Of a stretch of DNA of 26,364 nt, positions 8,837 to 17,572 are shown piece after piece; the stretch's first letter is position 1; each line of letters opens with the position of its first letter. Location of the stretch: NCBI GenBank assembly GCA_004114245.1, contig QZWS01000106.1:1-26364 (forward strand). Reading direction: 5' to 3'. Made by a program: the position numbers and the translations under genes. Below the pieces are notes generated by a model that searched no databases, had not been told where the DNA came from, and saw nothing but the letters and a program-made list of their open reading frames with translations. Source of the DNA: Zoopage sp. CT-All (taxonomy: Eukaryota > Zoopagomycota > Zoopagomycetes > Zoopagales > Zoopagaceae).

Positions 8837-9961
8837 CTACTTCTGCGACCCAAAGCCTTCCTTCTGCTGCATCTCGACCACCTCGCCCTTGTCTGCAATC
8901 ATCCGCAAGAATGCACTCATCTCGGCCTCGGGCATCCCATAGCCATGTACTTCGTTGCTCGGAAACTCACGGCTGCGAACCTCCCTGCCGTACTCTTCAA
9001 TGGCGCTGCGCATCGCATCGCCAATCTCGGCATAGCGCTTCACGAATTTGGGCACGCTGGCAAATACTCCCAGCATGTCGTGGTGCACCAGCACCTGTCC
9101 GGATGTTCCAATGCCGGCGCCGATTCCAATGGTTGGGATACTCAGCCGGCTGGTGATTTCGCGCGCAACGACATACGGGATGGCTTCCAGCACCACTGAG
9201 AAGGCTCCGGCGCTTTGCAGATTCTTGGCGGCCTCGAGTACGCGCGTGGCGGCGACAGCGCTGCGTCCCTGGACACGGTATCCGCCCAGCTGGGCATGCG
9301 TTTGCGGCGTCAGCCCCACGTGGCCCATAACCGGGATGCCCACATCGTGGGTGATCCGACGCACCAGCTCGCAATGATAGGGCGTGCCGCCCTCGAGCTT
9401 GACAGCCTCGGCGCCGCCTTCCTTGACAAACCTCAGCGCGGTGCGCACCGCAGTGTCGGGGGTGGCGAACGACCCAAACGGCATATCCGCCACCACGAAC
9501 GCGCGCTTCCCGCCGCCCCGGGTTACTGCGCGACACAGCATAATCATCTCGTCGACGGTGACCTCCGTCGTGTCCTTGTACCCAAGTGCGGTCATGGCGA
9601 GTGAGTCGCCAACCAGGCATATGTCCATGTGGGCGTCGTCGGCGAGGCGACCCGAGGGCGCATCGTGGGCCGTCAGCACGGCTATCGGCGTGCCACTGCG
9701 ATGCAGCTTTCGCAGCGTGTTTACCGTGACCTTCTTGTGCGGAGTGGCGGCGGGCGCATCGGCGGGCGCCTCCGCAGGCCGGAAGCTGAATGCACGTCGT
9801 TGCTGGGCGATGCGGCCGGGGCGCTGGCAGGGACGCGCATCCAACGTGAGCCAGGAGAGGGCCGGGGTGAGGAAGCGACTGCTTACATCCATGCTGATGG
9901 ACGGCGCAGCATGGGCGAGGTGAGAGAGCGCGCGGCGAGAGGCCACAGAGGAAGCGGACAT
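8837..9961 (-). CDS. panB: 3-methyl-2-oxobutanoate (ketopantoate) hydroxymethyltransferase
   Basis: Protein of 374 aa, equivalent to E. coli PanB and yeast Ecm31. It transfers a hydroxymethyl group from methylene-tetrahydrofolate to 3-methyl-2-oxobutanoate, making ketopantoate for pantothenate and coenzyme A. The conserved core begins near VTVNTLRKLH and shows LTAHDAPSGRLADDA, LVGDSLAMTALGYKDT (metal-binding Asp), VVADMPFGSF (second Asp), AVKLEGG (Glu), the PVMGHVGLTPQ signature, GGYRVQGR, VLEAIP (general-base Glu position), PTIGIGAG and VLVHHDMLG. All the expected active-site residues are present. The ATG at 9959-9961 gives an Arg/Ser/Ala-rich N-terminus without acids until well inside, like a mitochondrial presequence; an ATG at 9892 is an alternative. 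The frame upstream to 10279 is leader. Confidence 0.95.
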   Translation of the reverse strand: MSASSVASRRALSHLAHAAPSISMDVSSRFLTPALSWLTLDARPCQRPGRIAQQRRAFSFRPAEAPADAPAATPHKKVTVNTLRKLHRSGTPIAVLTAHDAPSGRLADDAHMDICLVGDSLAMTALGYKDTTEVTVDEMIMLCRAVTRGGGKRAFVVADMPFGSFATPDTAVRTALRFVKEGGAEAVKLEGGTPYHCELVRRITHDVGIPVMGHVGLTPQTHAQLGGYRVQGRSAVAATRVLEAAKNLQSAGAFSVVLEAIPYVVAREITSRLSIPTIGIGAGIGTSGQVLVHHDMLGVFASVPKFVKRYAEIGDAMRSAIEEYGREVRSREFPSNEVHGYGMPEAEMSAFLRMIADKGEVVEMQQKEGFGSQK

Positions 9962-10429
9962 TGAGACAGGGGAACAGAGCAGTTTTTTTAGTGACTGGTG
10001 CGACAGCGGCAGCGATCTTACCATGTTGTCCCACTCTTGGCTCTCAGTAGGAAAAAGATGTTGCAGCAAAGCAGACGGAGTGGGAAGGAAAGGAGTCGGA
10101 TTATATTGGCAATGGAATTGTTGCATAGAAGAAGGCTGCACCAACATGAATGTATAGCATTTGTATTGTTGTGCTTGTATATTGCGGGGCTTGGCAAGTG
10201 TTCTTTGTTCTGTAGGAACAACATGGTGTCTATGTACTACAAGGAGGCTTGCAGCTGCTGGCTGCCTGCTGTCCTTCATTGGGGTATTTACACCATTACA
10301 ACCAAACTTACTCTCTAAGGGAATCAGCCACTAGCTTACTAGTCTAGCCATTGGCTCACATTCTCCTGCGCTTCAAACATTTAGCCTGTCAGTACCCACA
10401 GCCTATTCTCGACAAGTGAGCCTCCAGCC
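9962..10429. other. Intergenic region upstream of panB
   Basis: 468 bp between the panB start and the stop of family copy 2, both on the minus strand. The panB-proximal half probably holds its promoter. The distal part (10313-10413) is the 3' flank conserved with copies 3 and 4. No RNA gene or further coding region is visible. Confidence 0.5.
10313..10413. repeat. Conserved 3' flank of family copy 2
   Basis: Starting with CTCTAAGGGAATCAG and continuing through TAGCCATTGGCTCACATTC, CAAACATTTAGCCTGT and CCCACAGCCTATTCTCGA, this segment aligns by eye with the regions beyond the stops of copy 3 (11829-11929) and copy 4 (23231-23334). Duplication therefore included about 100 bp of downstream DNA, or the flank is maintained for a function such as 3'-end formation. 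Confidence 0.65.
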
Positions 10430-11520
10430 TTATCTAGTAGGTCCAATCATACTCAACCCTGCAGTATAACAGCTCATGCTCCATAGATGGTTGAGTATCT
10501 GCTTCCTATCCTTGGGCACAGATATACGTAGGCCTTTCTTGCCGGGGTATTTGAATATTTCAATATCTTCGTTGGGTATACCACATGACAGATCTTCCAG
10601 GTAAGCGGCTGTCATTCTCATCGAGTAGAAATATAATTCGTCGCCCATGATTTTGATCCCCATCATTCTCTCAGGGTACACTTTATCCGCTGGTAGAGCA
10701 TTTTCCTGGTATGCTGCAATCATGCAAGATGCGAGTTGGATGTCGCCCTTCTTGTACTTTCCGAGGGGTATGTATTTGACCGCTTGCATTACCAATATGA
10801 TGCCGGTTCCTTTCCTTCCCACTCTGCTTGCTTTTGTTGCAAAATCTTTTTCCCCTACAGAGAGCCAAAGAGAGTAGGACAGCATGGTAAGATCTCTGCC
10901 GTTATCGCATTTGGCGGCCTTCATGAGTTCCATTGCCATGTCGTTGATACGCTTCTCTTCTTGGGGAACTTTCTTGGGCTGTGCATTGTTTAAAACCACG
11001 ATGCGCAGCTTGACAAGGAATGAGCATATTTCATCGCTCATCTCTGGATTGTTGACCGGACGGAAGCCAAGGATCTGGTCGGGACCAAACTGTTTTGCGA
11101 TGTATTGTTCTGCGATGGAGGCCAGCTTGGACATATGTATCCGAGAGAAGTAAAGTTCTTTTCAACAGTCTACACACCGCATCCCTGGCCACTACGTCCT
11201 TGCTCCAACACAAACTTGTCGAGGTATAGATTAGTGACCGAGGATGGGGGCGATTCCTTTGCTTCTTTGATGCCCACCGCATCCAAGAAGGAATCTTTGT
11301 CAATGATCCGGATTCTTAGTATGCTTTCTTCTGCATGGCCGAACTTGCTAGCGGATCTCTCAAATACGAGCTGATTGCTATCTTTGCTAGACCCCATGCG
11401 AGACTTCTTAAGGACAGTAACGCTTGCAGTGTTTGAACTATACATATTTCTACAGCGTTGTCCCAGGAGTGTATTGTTTGTGCGGGTGGGGATATAGCAT
11501 TTACGGAGCATACGAAACAT
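10430..11520 (-). CDS. Orphan paralogue family, copy 2 (interrupted by 122-nt intron-like insertion)
   Basis: Exons 11520-11212 and 11089-10430 (minus strand) join in frame to give 322 aa. The start (MFRMLRKCYIPT) matches the other copies; an ATG four codons upstream is possible. The N-terminus is presequence-like (RNMYSSNTASV). The body carries the family blocks LRIRIIDKDSFLDAVGI, SSVTNLYLDKF, GPDQILGF, FLVKLRIVVLNN, MELMKAAKCDNGRDLTM, SCMIAAYQENAL, YPERMMGIKI, YFYSMRMTAAYLEDL, EDIEIFKYPGKKGLRISVP and HLWSMSCYTAGL. Without splicing, the frame ends at a TAG inside the insertion and the gene would be broken. With GT-AG removal it is intact, adding only one Phe relative to the paralogues. No domain is recognised. 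It lies in tandem with copy 3. Confidence 0.75.
11090..11211 (-). other. Insertion in copy 2 behaving as a GT-AG intron
   Basis: A 122-nt segment begins GTGTTGGAG and ends GCAAAACAG on the minus strand. It lies between the codons for LYLDKF and FGPDQ, where the other four family members are continuous. TTTG stands at both junctions (11214-11211 and 11089-11086), as expected of a target-site duplication. It contains an in-frame stop, so it must be spliced or the gene is inactive. It is nearly three times the length of every other intron in the window. Confidence 0.7.
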
Positions 11521-11654
11521 GTTGAGCTGCAAGGGCGAGAAACGAGGCAGGCGGATCCCGGCAGCACACCAGGGTGAACTTGCCCAGTCAGCTGGACTTA
11601 TTGTTGTAGCTCAGTGGACGCGGCGTTGCCGAAGCAATGAAATTCAACAAGGCA

Positions 11655-11721
11655 GGCGGATCGATATTCAAAGCGAATCGTGAACCAAATCGAGAAACGG
11701 TTACACGAACTTATTCAGTCG
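11655..11721 (-). promoter_or_regulatory. Shared upstream element, occurrence B (copy 2)
   Basis: Reading the minus strand: GACTGAA, then CGTGTAACCGTTTCTCGATT, then TGG, a 15-nt spacer, and GAATATCGATCCGCC. The same two-part element occurs upstream of copy 4 (22100-22153) and of the Ser-Asp-repeat gene (26132-26188), in the same orientation relative to each gene. It ends 134 bp before the copy 2 ATG. A promoter or activator site is inferred; a relic of a mobile element is the alternative. Confidence 0.6.
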
Positions 11722-11820
11722 TTCATGCTACCATCCCGCCTTCCCAAATCGAGCATCCATGATGCGAACGAGTGCTTGTGTGGGCCAGAAAGTGAGAGCA
11801 GATGCTACAAGATAGTTTAT

Positions 11821-11859
11821 ACAGTGTTCCCTGAGGGAATCAGCTACAAAGATACCTGC
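11821..11859 (+). repeat. Inverted repeat flanking copy 3, left arm
   Basis: 39 nt (ACAGTGTTCCCTGAGGGAAT, then CAGCTACAAAGATACCTGC). It matches the reverse strand of 13097-13135 at 31 of 39 positions. Both arms read inward toward copy 3. Confidence 0.65.
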
Positions 11860-11929
11860 TAACCTAGCCATCAGCTCGCATAGCGATTCACACATTTATC
11901 CTGTTGGTTCCTACAGCCCATCCTCGATA
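11829..11929. repeat. Conserved 3' flank of family copy 3
   Basis: Contains GAGGGAATCAG, CTAGCCATCAGCTCGCAT, CACATTTATCCTGTTGG and CCTACAGCCCATCCTCGA, aligning with the 3' flanks of copies 2 (10313-10413) and 4 (23231-23334). Its outer end overlaps the left inverted-repeat arm. Confidence 0.65.
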
Positions 11930-11938
11930 AGAGACAAC

Positions 11939-12886
11939 TTAGTCTTCTCTAATCTCTCTTAATCCGGCAGTATAACATCGCATACTCCATAAATGGCTCA
12001 GGAGCTGCTTCCGATTCTTAGGCACCGAGATGCGCAGGCCTTTCTTGCCGGGATACTTGAGTATGTCGATACCTTCGCTGGGAGCACCTCGTGTCAGATC
12101 ATCCAAGTAGGAGGCTGTCATTCTCATCGAGTAGAAATAGAACTTGTCGCCTCTGATTTTGATCCCCATCATTCTCTCAGGGTACAACTCATCCACGAGT
12201 AAGGCGTTGTGTTGGTATGCTGCAATCATGCTAGATACGAGCTGGACGTCGCCTTTCTTTTCGTCTGTCATGTGACCGATCTGCTGCACTATCCATACGA
12301 TGCAGGCTCCTTTCCTCCCTCCTCTGTCTGCTTTTGCTGCAAAACATTCATTCCCTATGGACAGACTAAGAGAGCAGGGTGCCATTGTAAGGTTTCTGCC
12401 GTTATCGCATTTGACGGCCTTCATGAGCTCCATTGTCATGTCATCAATACGCTTCTCTTCTCGGGAAACTTTCTCGGGCTGCATGTTATTTACAACCACG
12501 ACGCGCAGCTTGACGAGGAATGCGCATGCATCGTCGTTCATCTCCGGATCGTTGCCTGGATGAAAGTCAAAGATCTGGTCAGGACCAAATTTGTCGAGAT
12601 AAAGATCGACGGCTGAGGATGGAAGCGGGTCAGTTGCTTCTTTAAGACCCATCGCATCTGAGAAGGAATTTTTGTCGATGATCTGGATTCTTAGTCCGCT
12701 TTTCTCTACATGGCCGAACCTGCTAACGGACTTCATGAATGCAAACTCTTTGCTAGAATCTGTGCCAGGCTTCCAAACGCTGGCAATCCTTACAGTGCCT
12801 GAACTGTATATCCTTTTACAATGCTGTCCCAGGAGCGCATTTCTTGTGTGTATGGGAATGGAGCAGTTACGGAATGCACAGAACAT
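11939..12886 (-). CDS. Orphan paralogue family, copy 3
   Basis: Protein of 315 aa from the ATG at 12884-12886 (MFCAFRNCSIPIHTRNALL), chosen because it matches the starts of the paralogues. The frame is open upstream to 13132, but that part includes the right inverted-repeat arm and is probably leader. The N-terminal 35 residues have Arg, Ser and no acids (KRIYSSGTVRIASVWK), like a mitochondrial presequence. Family blocks: LRIQIIDKNSFSDAMGLKEA, DLYLDKFGPDQI, DACAFLVKLRVVVVNN, MELMKAVKCDNGRNLTM, DVQLVSSMIAAYQHNALLV, YPERMMGIKIRGDKFYFYSM, DILKYPGKKGLRISVP and HLWSMRCYTAGL. It is uninterrupted where copy 2 has its intron-like insertion. No function is recognised. It is flanked by inverted repeats at 11821-11859 and 13097-13135. 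Confidence 0.8.
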   Translation of the reverse strand: MFCAFRNCSIPIHTRNALLGQHCKRIYSSGTVRIASVWKPGTDSSKEFAFMKSVSRFGHVEKSGLRIQIIDKNSFSDAMGLKEATDPLPSSAVDLYLDKFGPDQIFDFHPGNDPEMNDDACAFLVKLRVVVVNNMQPEKVSREEKRIDDMTMELMKAVKCDNGRNLTMAPCSLSLSIGNECFAAKADRGGRKGACIVWIVQQIGHMTDEKKGDVQLVSSMIAAYQHNALLVDELYPERMMGIKIRGDKFYFYSMRMTASYLDDLTRGAPSEGIDILKYPGKKGLRISVPKNRKQLLSHLWSMRCYTAGLREIRED

Positions 12887-13096
12887 GTTGATCATGCAGA
12901 GTGTGAGGTGAGAGCAGTCATTTTTATTTACCCGATGGACTTCCCAAACTTTGGAGTTCCGAGAGCTGGCAACGCTAGAACTGTTTGTTGGCATCATAAT
13001 TAGTGGCAAAAATCGAATCCTTTTATAACCCAATCCTAGACCATATACCACTGGTGATACTTGCTGCTCTAGGTGGCAGATCTTAGAGGACTGGTG

Positions 13097-13135
13097 GCTG
13101 GTATCCTTGTAACTGATACCCTTTGAGAACACTAT
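13097..13135 (-). repeat. Inverted repeat flanking copy 3, right arm
   Basis: On the minus strand it reads ATAGTGTTCTCAAAGGGTAT then CAGTTACAAGGATACCAGC, matching the left arm at 11821-11859 at 31 of 39 positions. The two arms enclose a 1315-bp unit containing copy 3. Confidence 0.65.
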
Positions 13136-13154
13136 GTAGTAAATTATCTTATAT

Positions 13155-13214
13155 GCACCAGCACCAGCACCAGCATCTGCTCATGCCTCCTTGCCCTTGC
13201 CTTTGCCCTTGCCA
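13155..13214. repeat. Short hexamer repeats
   Basis: Two adjacent simple arrays: GCACCA repeated about three times (around 13156-13175), and CCTTGC/CTTTGC repeated about four times (around 13189-13212). They are low-complexity DNA upstream of NOT3/5. Confidence 0.7.
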
Positions 13215-13356
13215 GCTTCATTCTCACCACTATACCATTGCTGTCCCTTGCCACAATCAGGGACTACTTTCTGACCTCACAACCATGTCTGACTAGTACA
13301 TTCTCACTTTATTCACTGTAGTACACCCATCTCACTAGAGATTTGACAAATCTAAA

Positions 13357-13398
13357 TACGCTGTACGCTTTACGCTCCACGCTCTACACTCTACGCTC
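13357..13398 (+). repeat. 7-bp tandem repeat upstream of NOT3/5
   Basis: Six consecutive 7-mers: TACGCTG, TACGCTT, TACGCTC, CACGCTC, TACACTC, TACGCTC. The array ends 59 bp before the NOT3/5 ATG, so it lies in the core promoter or the 5' UTR. Confidence 0.85.
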
Positions 13399-13457
13399 TC
13401 GCCCACCTGGAATCGAACTGCCAGCCTCTTCTCCATCGACCCATCCATCTGCCAGCC

Positions 13458-15742
13458 ATGGCCACCGTGAAGCGCAAGCTGCAAGCAGAGATCGACCTCA
13501 CCCGCAAAAAGGTCGACGAGGGCGTCGTTCTCTTTGAGCAGACGCTGGAGAAAATGCACTCCACCACGCACCCGACGCAGAAGGACAAGTTTGAGGCCGA
13601 GCTGAAGAAGGAGGTCAAGAAGCTGCAGCGGCTGCGCGACAGCATCCGCAAGTGGATCGATCAGCCGGATGTCAAGGAAAAGGACGTGTTGATCGAGGAC
13701 AGACGGCGAATAGAGTCGCTGATGGAGCGGTTCAAGGTGATCGAGAAGGAGATGAAGATGAAGGCCTTTTCCAAACAAGGGCTAAATCGCGAATCCAAGG
13801 TGGATCCGCGCGATTTGCTGAAGCAGGAAGCGGCCAGATGGATCCAGACGCAGCTGGACGAGTTGGCGGTACAGGTGGATCGCTTCGAGGCCGAGATCGA
13901 GTCATTGCGTGGGTCTGCCGGACCCGCAGGTGGCGGTAAGAAGGGCAAGAAGGGTTCCGCCGCAGCATCGAGCAATCCCGCGGCGATTCGCACGCGGCAG
14001 CTTCAGCATTTTGTGGATCGGCACAAGTTCCATACGCAGAGGCTCGAGCTTGCCGGGCGGCTGCTTGAGAACGACTCCATCACCCCCGAGCAATTGCATG
14101 AGATATACGACGGCGTGGAGTACTACATGAAGGAGAATCAGGAGGCAGATTTCGAGGAAGATGAGGGCATTTACGATGAGCTAGATTTGGATGAGGCCGA
14201 GGAGACGTATCGATTGGCGAGCGAGGTCGTTGCAGCACACGCGCTAAGCAGCGTTGCAGCCTCGGCAGCCGCAAGCTTGGCAGCCGCTGACGCAAAGGAT
14301 GACGACATGGCTGCACTCCAGTCGCATCGACGCCGTGTAAGCGACATCAACGCCAAGGCTGCAGGGTCCGCCTCGTCGATATCGGTCATCGCAAGCGCTG
14401 CGAGTCCTGTAGGCAAAGCTGACCGTCGCATGTCAGACATTACCAAAGGAGACGGACCTCGCGTAGTGACCTCTAGTCCTGCTGCGTCATCAGGGCCAAG
14501 TCCCATCTCCCCCACGATGCCTGCAAAACCGTACTCCAAGGCTTTGCCGTCGGTGGCGGCCGTCGTCGCCGCATCGTCGCCTGTACCGCCGCAACTCTAC
14601 TCCGTTACCGCAGCCCAGTCTCGCAGTGATTCCGTCTCCATGGCGGATGTGATTCAAGATAAATCCACGCAGAAATCTCCCGAGAGAAAGACAAAAAAGA
14701 GCCCGATGGTGACCACGCCCAGCAAATCAGTGGCTCAGAGCCCGGTGGCTCTTGTAGCACCTGCACCACCACTGCCGGTGAATGCGTCAAATTCGAATGA
14801 CATTCCAGCACCTGGCGCCAAATCTCAGTCTATTGCGCCAATGCTCGAATCTCCCGTAAAGTCTGCATCTGTCCTGACAAAGACAGTAAAACGTGAGGCG
14901 GGCTCAAAGGAAGGTGGAACGCCCACGTTAACTATTCTTCAGCGACCATCTTCCCAGGTATGCTGCCATCTGATGCATTCACAGCTGATCTATTTCAAGG
15001 TCTCTGGAAAGCAGAAGATCACGGAAAAGATGCAGGCGGTTTCATCGCCAGTGACGAGTCCCGTCCGGAAACCAGCATCACCGCAGAGCTTGGCTGTGGA
15101 GACCATTCCGAATATGCATCAACCGGAGATCAGCGCACAGCCTCCTCCACCCCCACGGCAGGAGTTGGCCGTCGCTGACCTCCTCAACATTCTCGCCGAG
15201 GCCGAGGCCGATGTATCTGCCCGTGAGAATGCCACCGTCAACAAGCTCGTGGAGCGATCCATGTCGCTCATGCCGCAGCAGACGGACATTGTCCGTCCCA
15301 AGACATATGTGCCACGAAGTCCGTATCCCACGGCGTCCTATTATCCTCAGAAGCCCATTCAGTTTGACGACCGCTTCTACGAGCAGCTTAGTCTTGACAC
15401 ACAGTTCTTTATTTTCTACTATCAGCAGGGATCGTACCAGCAGTAAGTGCATTTCGAAGGAATGCCATTGCCATTGCCACTTCTTGCAGATACTTGGCAT
15501 CGCGTGAGCTGCGCAAGACGTGGAGGTATCACAAGACGTATCACACATGGTTCCGCCGACTCGAGCCACCGCGCCATGTTATCGAGGGCGAGTACGAACA
15601 GGGCAGCTACAAGTTCTTTGACTACGAGGGCGCATGGATTCAAAGACAGCGAAGCGATTTCAGGTACGCATCCCTAATTGCAGTCCACACATCTGAGCTT
15701 TGCAGGTTCGATTATCAAGCGATGGACGATTGGTCGATGTAA
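13458..15742 (+). CDS. NOT3: CCR4-NOT complex subunit NOT3/NOT5
   Basis: Four exons: 13458-14957, 15000-15442, 15490-15663 and 15706-15742, giving 717 aa. It is a scaffold subunit of the CCR4-NOT deadenylase complex. The N-terminal NOT3 domain (about residues 1-240) is a long coiled coil with hallmark stretches: VKRKLQAEIDLTRKKVDEG, KFEAELKKEVKKLQRLRDSI, KWIDQPDVKEKD, NRESKVDPRDLLKQEA, LQHFVDRHKFHTQRLE and DGVEYYMKENQEADFEEDE. A long Ala/Ser/Pro-rich linker follows. The C-terminal NOT box spans exons 2-4: PYPTASYYPQKPIQFDD, LDTQFFIFYYQQGSYQQ, YLASRELRKTWRYHKTYHTW, EYEQGSYKFFDYEGAW and a final FRFDY. Introns are 42, 47 and 42 nt, each GT-AG; splicing restores conserved residues at both late junctions. 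The first intron is a multiple of three without a stop. Confidence 0.95.
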
Positions 15743-15834
15743 CCAGTGTACGGTTGCTTGTACAAACCCATGCTACATTCTTTCACTCAATATCCGACCA
15801 CAGCACAGCACATTATTGCTGGACTTTCTCGATA

Positions 15835-17572
15835 CTATTCAACTACCGGAACCATCTCACCTGCTTCAGTTTGAGTGCTTGCAGCACTCAAAGGTATCCA
15901 GTCTTGGACGTGGCGCGATCGGCGCTGGAGCACGCGGCTGTACAGGAATCCAATGTTGAAAGCTTCTTTGGCAAGGAGCAGGATGCAGCCGCCTAGCACA
16001 TTTCGCTGGAACGTTTCTGGAACATATTTGTTGACAAAGCTGAACCGGCGAATGAAGCTAAGCAATGATCAGTCATCACCACAAGGCACTTGCACGACGT
16101 ACGCTCCGATGAGAGAGGCACCTACTATAGCACATATTGTGAACACTATGTCGGCAAAGCAATCACCTACCTGGGAAGAGAAGCGCCCCCACCATTTGCG
16201 CTCCGACGCCAACGCCAACGAGAGCGATATTCCTATTCACTCCTGCAATCCGCCTAGCATCACCATTGTTTTGAACCGGACCTTGACGAAGACGATTGGC
16301 AGCGCCAGCAGGCACTGGTCCTTGTTCCGCTTGTTCAGCGACAGCGGGTGCTTCTTCGGCCACCACAAGCACTTCATCGGCCACCACAAGCACTTCATCG
16401 GCCACCATAAGCACTTCATCGGCCACCACGTGCAATCCATCGACCGCCACATCAGCATGAGGAACACCGTTTGCTAACCCAGCCGGCGGCATACGCTGTT
16501 GCTGGAGTGGCGCCTCCAATCTGCCAATGCCAATACGAACATCCACATCGGCCTGAACCAAGGGGCCATCGCCCCGAGGCGTCATATTGAGTTCACGCCG
16601 CCAGCCCTGCACGAAACGACCAATGCTATAGCCATACGCTGCCAAATACACAACCCGTGCCCAGGGCAGGAATGTGAGTATGGCCTGCGGCGATGTCAGC
16701 GACCGAAACGGCATTTCAACGAACAAAAGAGGGAGAAATGGCAGCAGTGGGTCGACGAGGCTTGTGCGAGACAGCACCAGGGTGATGGGGATAAGGGGCA
16801 GGCCAATGATGCGGCGCCAGTTCCACGGCTCCATGTCTGCCATACCCACGACCTGGTCAGCGAGGTCCGGGCCACATAGCGAGTAGGCGACAAAGCTGCC
16901 GTACGAGGCGAGGGAGGCGTACACGGCCGCAAGCGTACAAAGGGTGCCTGCCACGGGCACGACAATACTGCGATAGACCCTGTTTGCTCGAGAAAAGTAC
17001 AGCAGCGCCCAGCTATTACGCTGCTTGATGGCATAGTTGCACTTGCACTGCGGACACTGCACTTTGGACCGGCCAGCGCCTGGAACAATATTCATAGCCC
17101 CATTGCGCGTTTCCGCCTCCTGGATCCAATTCAGCAGGCAGTCTTCGTGCGCCATGAGAGAGCATCCACAGGCGTGGACCCAGCGGTGCGGTGAAATGGG
17201 TGTTGCCAGCGGGGCGTCGTCATCGGTGTCCTCCCCGAGACAGATCCAGCAACGCTTGGACGAATCATTCGCTCCTGCAAAGGCAACAGTAGATCTCGCA
17301 CGAGCACTCGATGAAGTCGACGACGTGCTCGATCTAGTGCGACGAAGTCGCGCAGTGGCAGCGAGAGAGCTTGATGCTGAGGTGCGGGGATGATGGTTTG
17401 GGCGTCGACGCGATGCCGCGTCCCTCGCCAGCCCCGCGTCATATTCGTTCACCTCTACCGTCGCGGCCGCAACAGGAATACCTGCTTCTTCCAGCAGAAT
17501 AATATTCTCGTCCATTGGTAGTGCGGGCTGTGGCAGATCAGTGTCGTTGTTGATGATGGCGTCCATTGCCAA
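15835..17572 (-). CDS. RING-CH (MARCH-like) transmembrane E3 ubiquitin ligase
   Basis: Three exons on the minus strand: 17572-16171, 16124-16103 and 16057-15835, giving 548 aa. A Ser/Arg-rich N-terminus leads to a C4HC3 RING-CH finger: C108-x2-C111, C135-x-C137, H142-x2-C145 (with LLNWIQE after it) and C173-x2-C176. This finger recruits an E2 enzyme for ubiquitination at membranes. Hydrophobic helices follow (about 203-230 and three more). A 7-residue tandem repeat (DEVLVVA-like) lies in the loop before the last membrane segment. The C-terminal exon, RNVLGGCILLLAKEAFNIGF, matches the last helix of MARCH5-like fungal proteins. Introns are 46 and 45 nt; the middle exon is only 22 nt. A possible further donor (GTGAGA near 15850) leaves the extreme C-terminus uncertain. 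An ATG at 17515 is an alternative start. Confidence 0.82.
16358..16441 (-). repeat. 21-bp coding tandem repeat in the RING-CH gene
   Basis: Four units of 21 bp (plus-strand GGCCACCACAAGCACTTCAT plus C), the fourth diverged. They encode seven-residue repeats (ADEVLVV-type, acidic pair plus aliphatics) in the polar loop before the final membrane segment. Copy number is likely to vary between strains. Confidence 0.9.

Larger units (their letters stand above)
11521..11938. other. Intergenic region between tandem copies 2 and 3
   Basis: 418 bp that hold the upstream region of copy 2 (including the shared element at 11655-11721), then the outer inverted repeat (11821-11859) and the conserved 3' flank of copy 3. 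The motif TGTAGCTCAGTGG at about 11614 resembles a tRNA A box, but no B box or cloverleaf follows. No further gene is supported. Confidence 0.55.
12887..13457. other. Divergent intergenic region between copy 3 and NOT3/5
   Basis: 571 bp. From left to right it holds the leader of copy 3, the right inverted-repeat arm (13097-13135), simple repeats (13155-13214) and a heptamer array just before the NOT3/5 start (13357-13398). The clear two-part element seen upstream of copies 2 and 4 is not present. No gene or RNA is visible. Confidence 0.5.

Noticed and set aside
8997-10034. 345-codon minus frame overlapping panB in another phase
   Set aside because: Cys/Arg/His-rich out-of-frame shadow of the clearly conserved PanB reading frame in GC-rich DNA.
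10430-11134. Copy 2 as two separate genes (split at 11134/11170)
   Set aside because: The two parts together make one complete family member, and a GT-AG excision joins them in frame at the expected residue.
11605-11640. tRNA-like A-box motif (TGTAGCTCAGTGG)
   Set aside because: No B box (GTTCRANNC) at the right distance and no cloverleaf pairing.
13400-13420. B-box-like GTTCGATTCC on the minus strand, possible tRNA
   Set aside because: The flanking bases do not pair as a T-arm, and no A box or acceptor stem is found.
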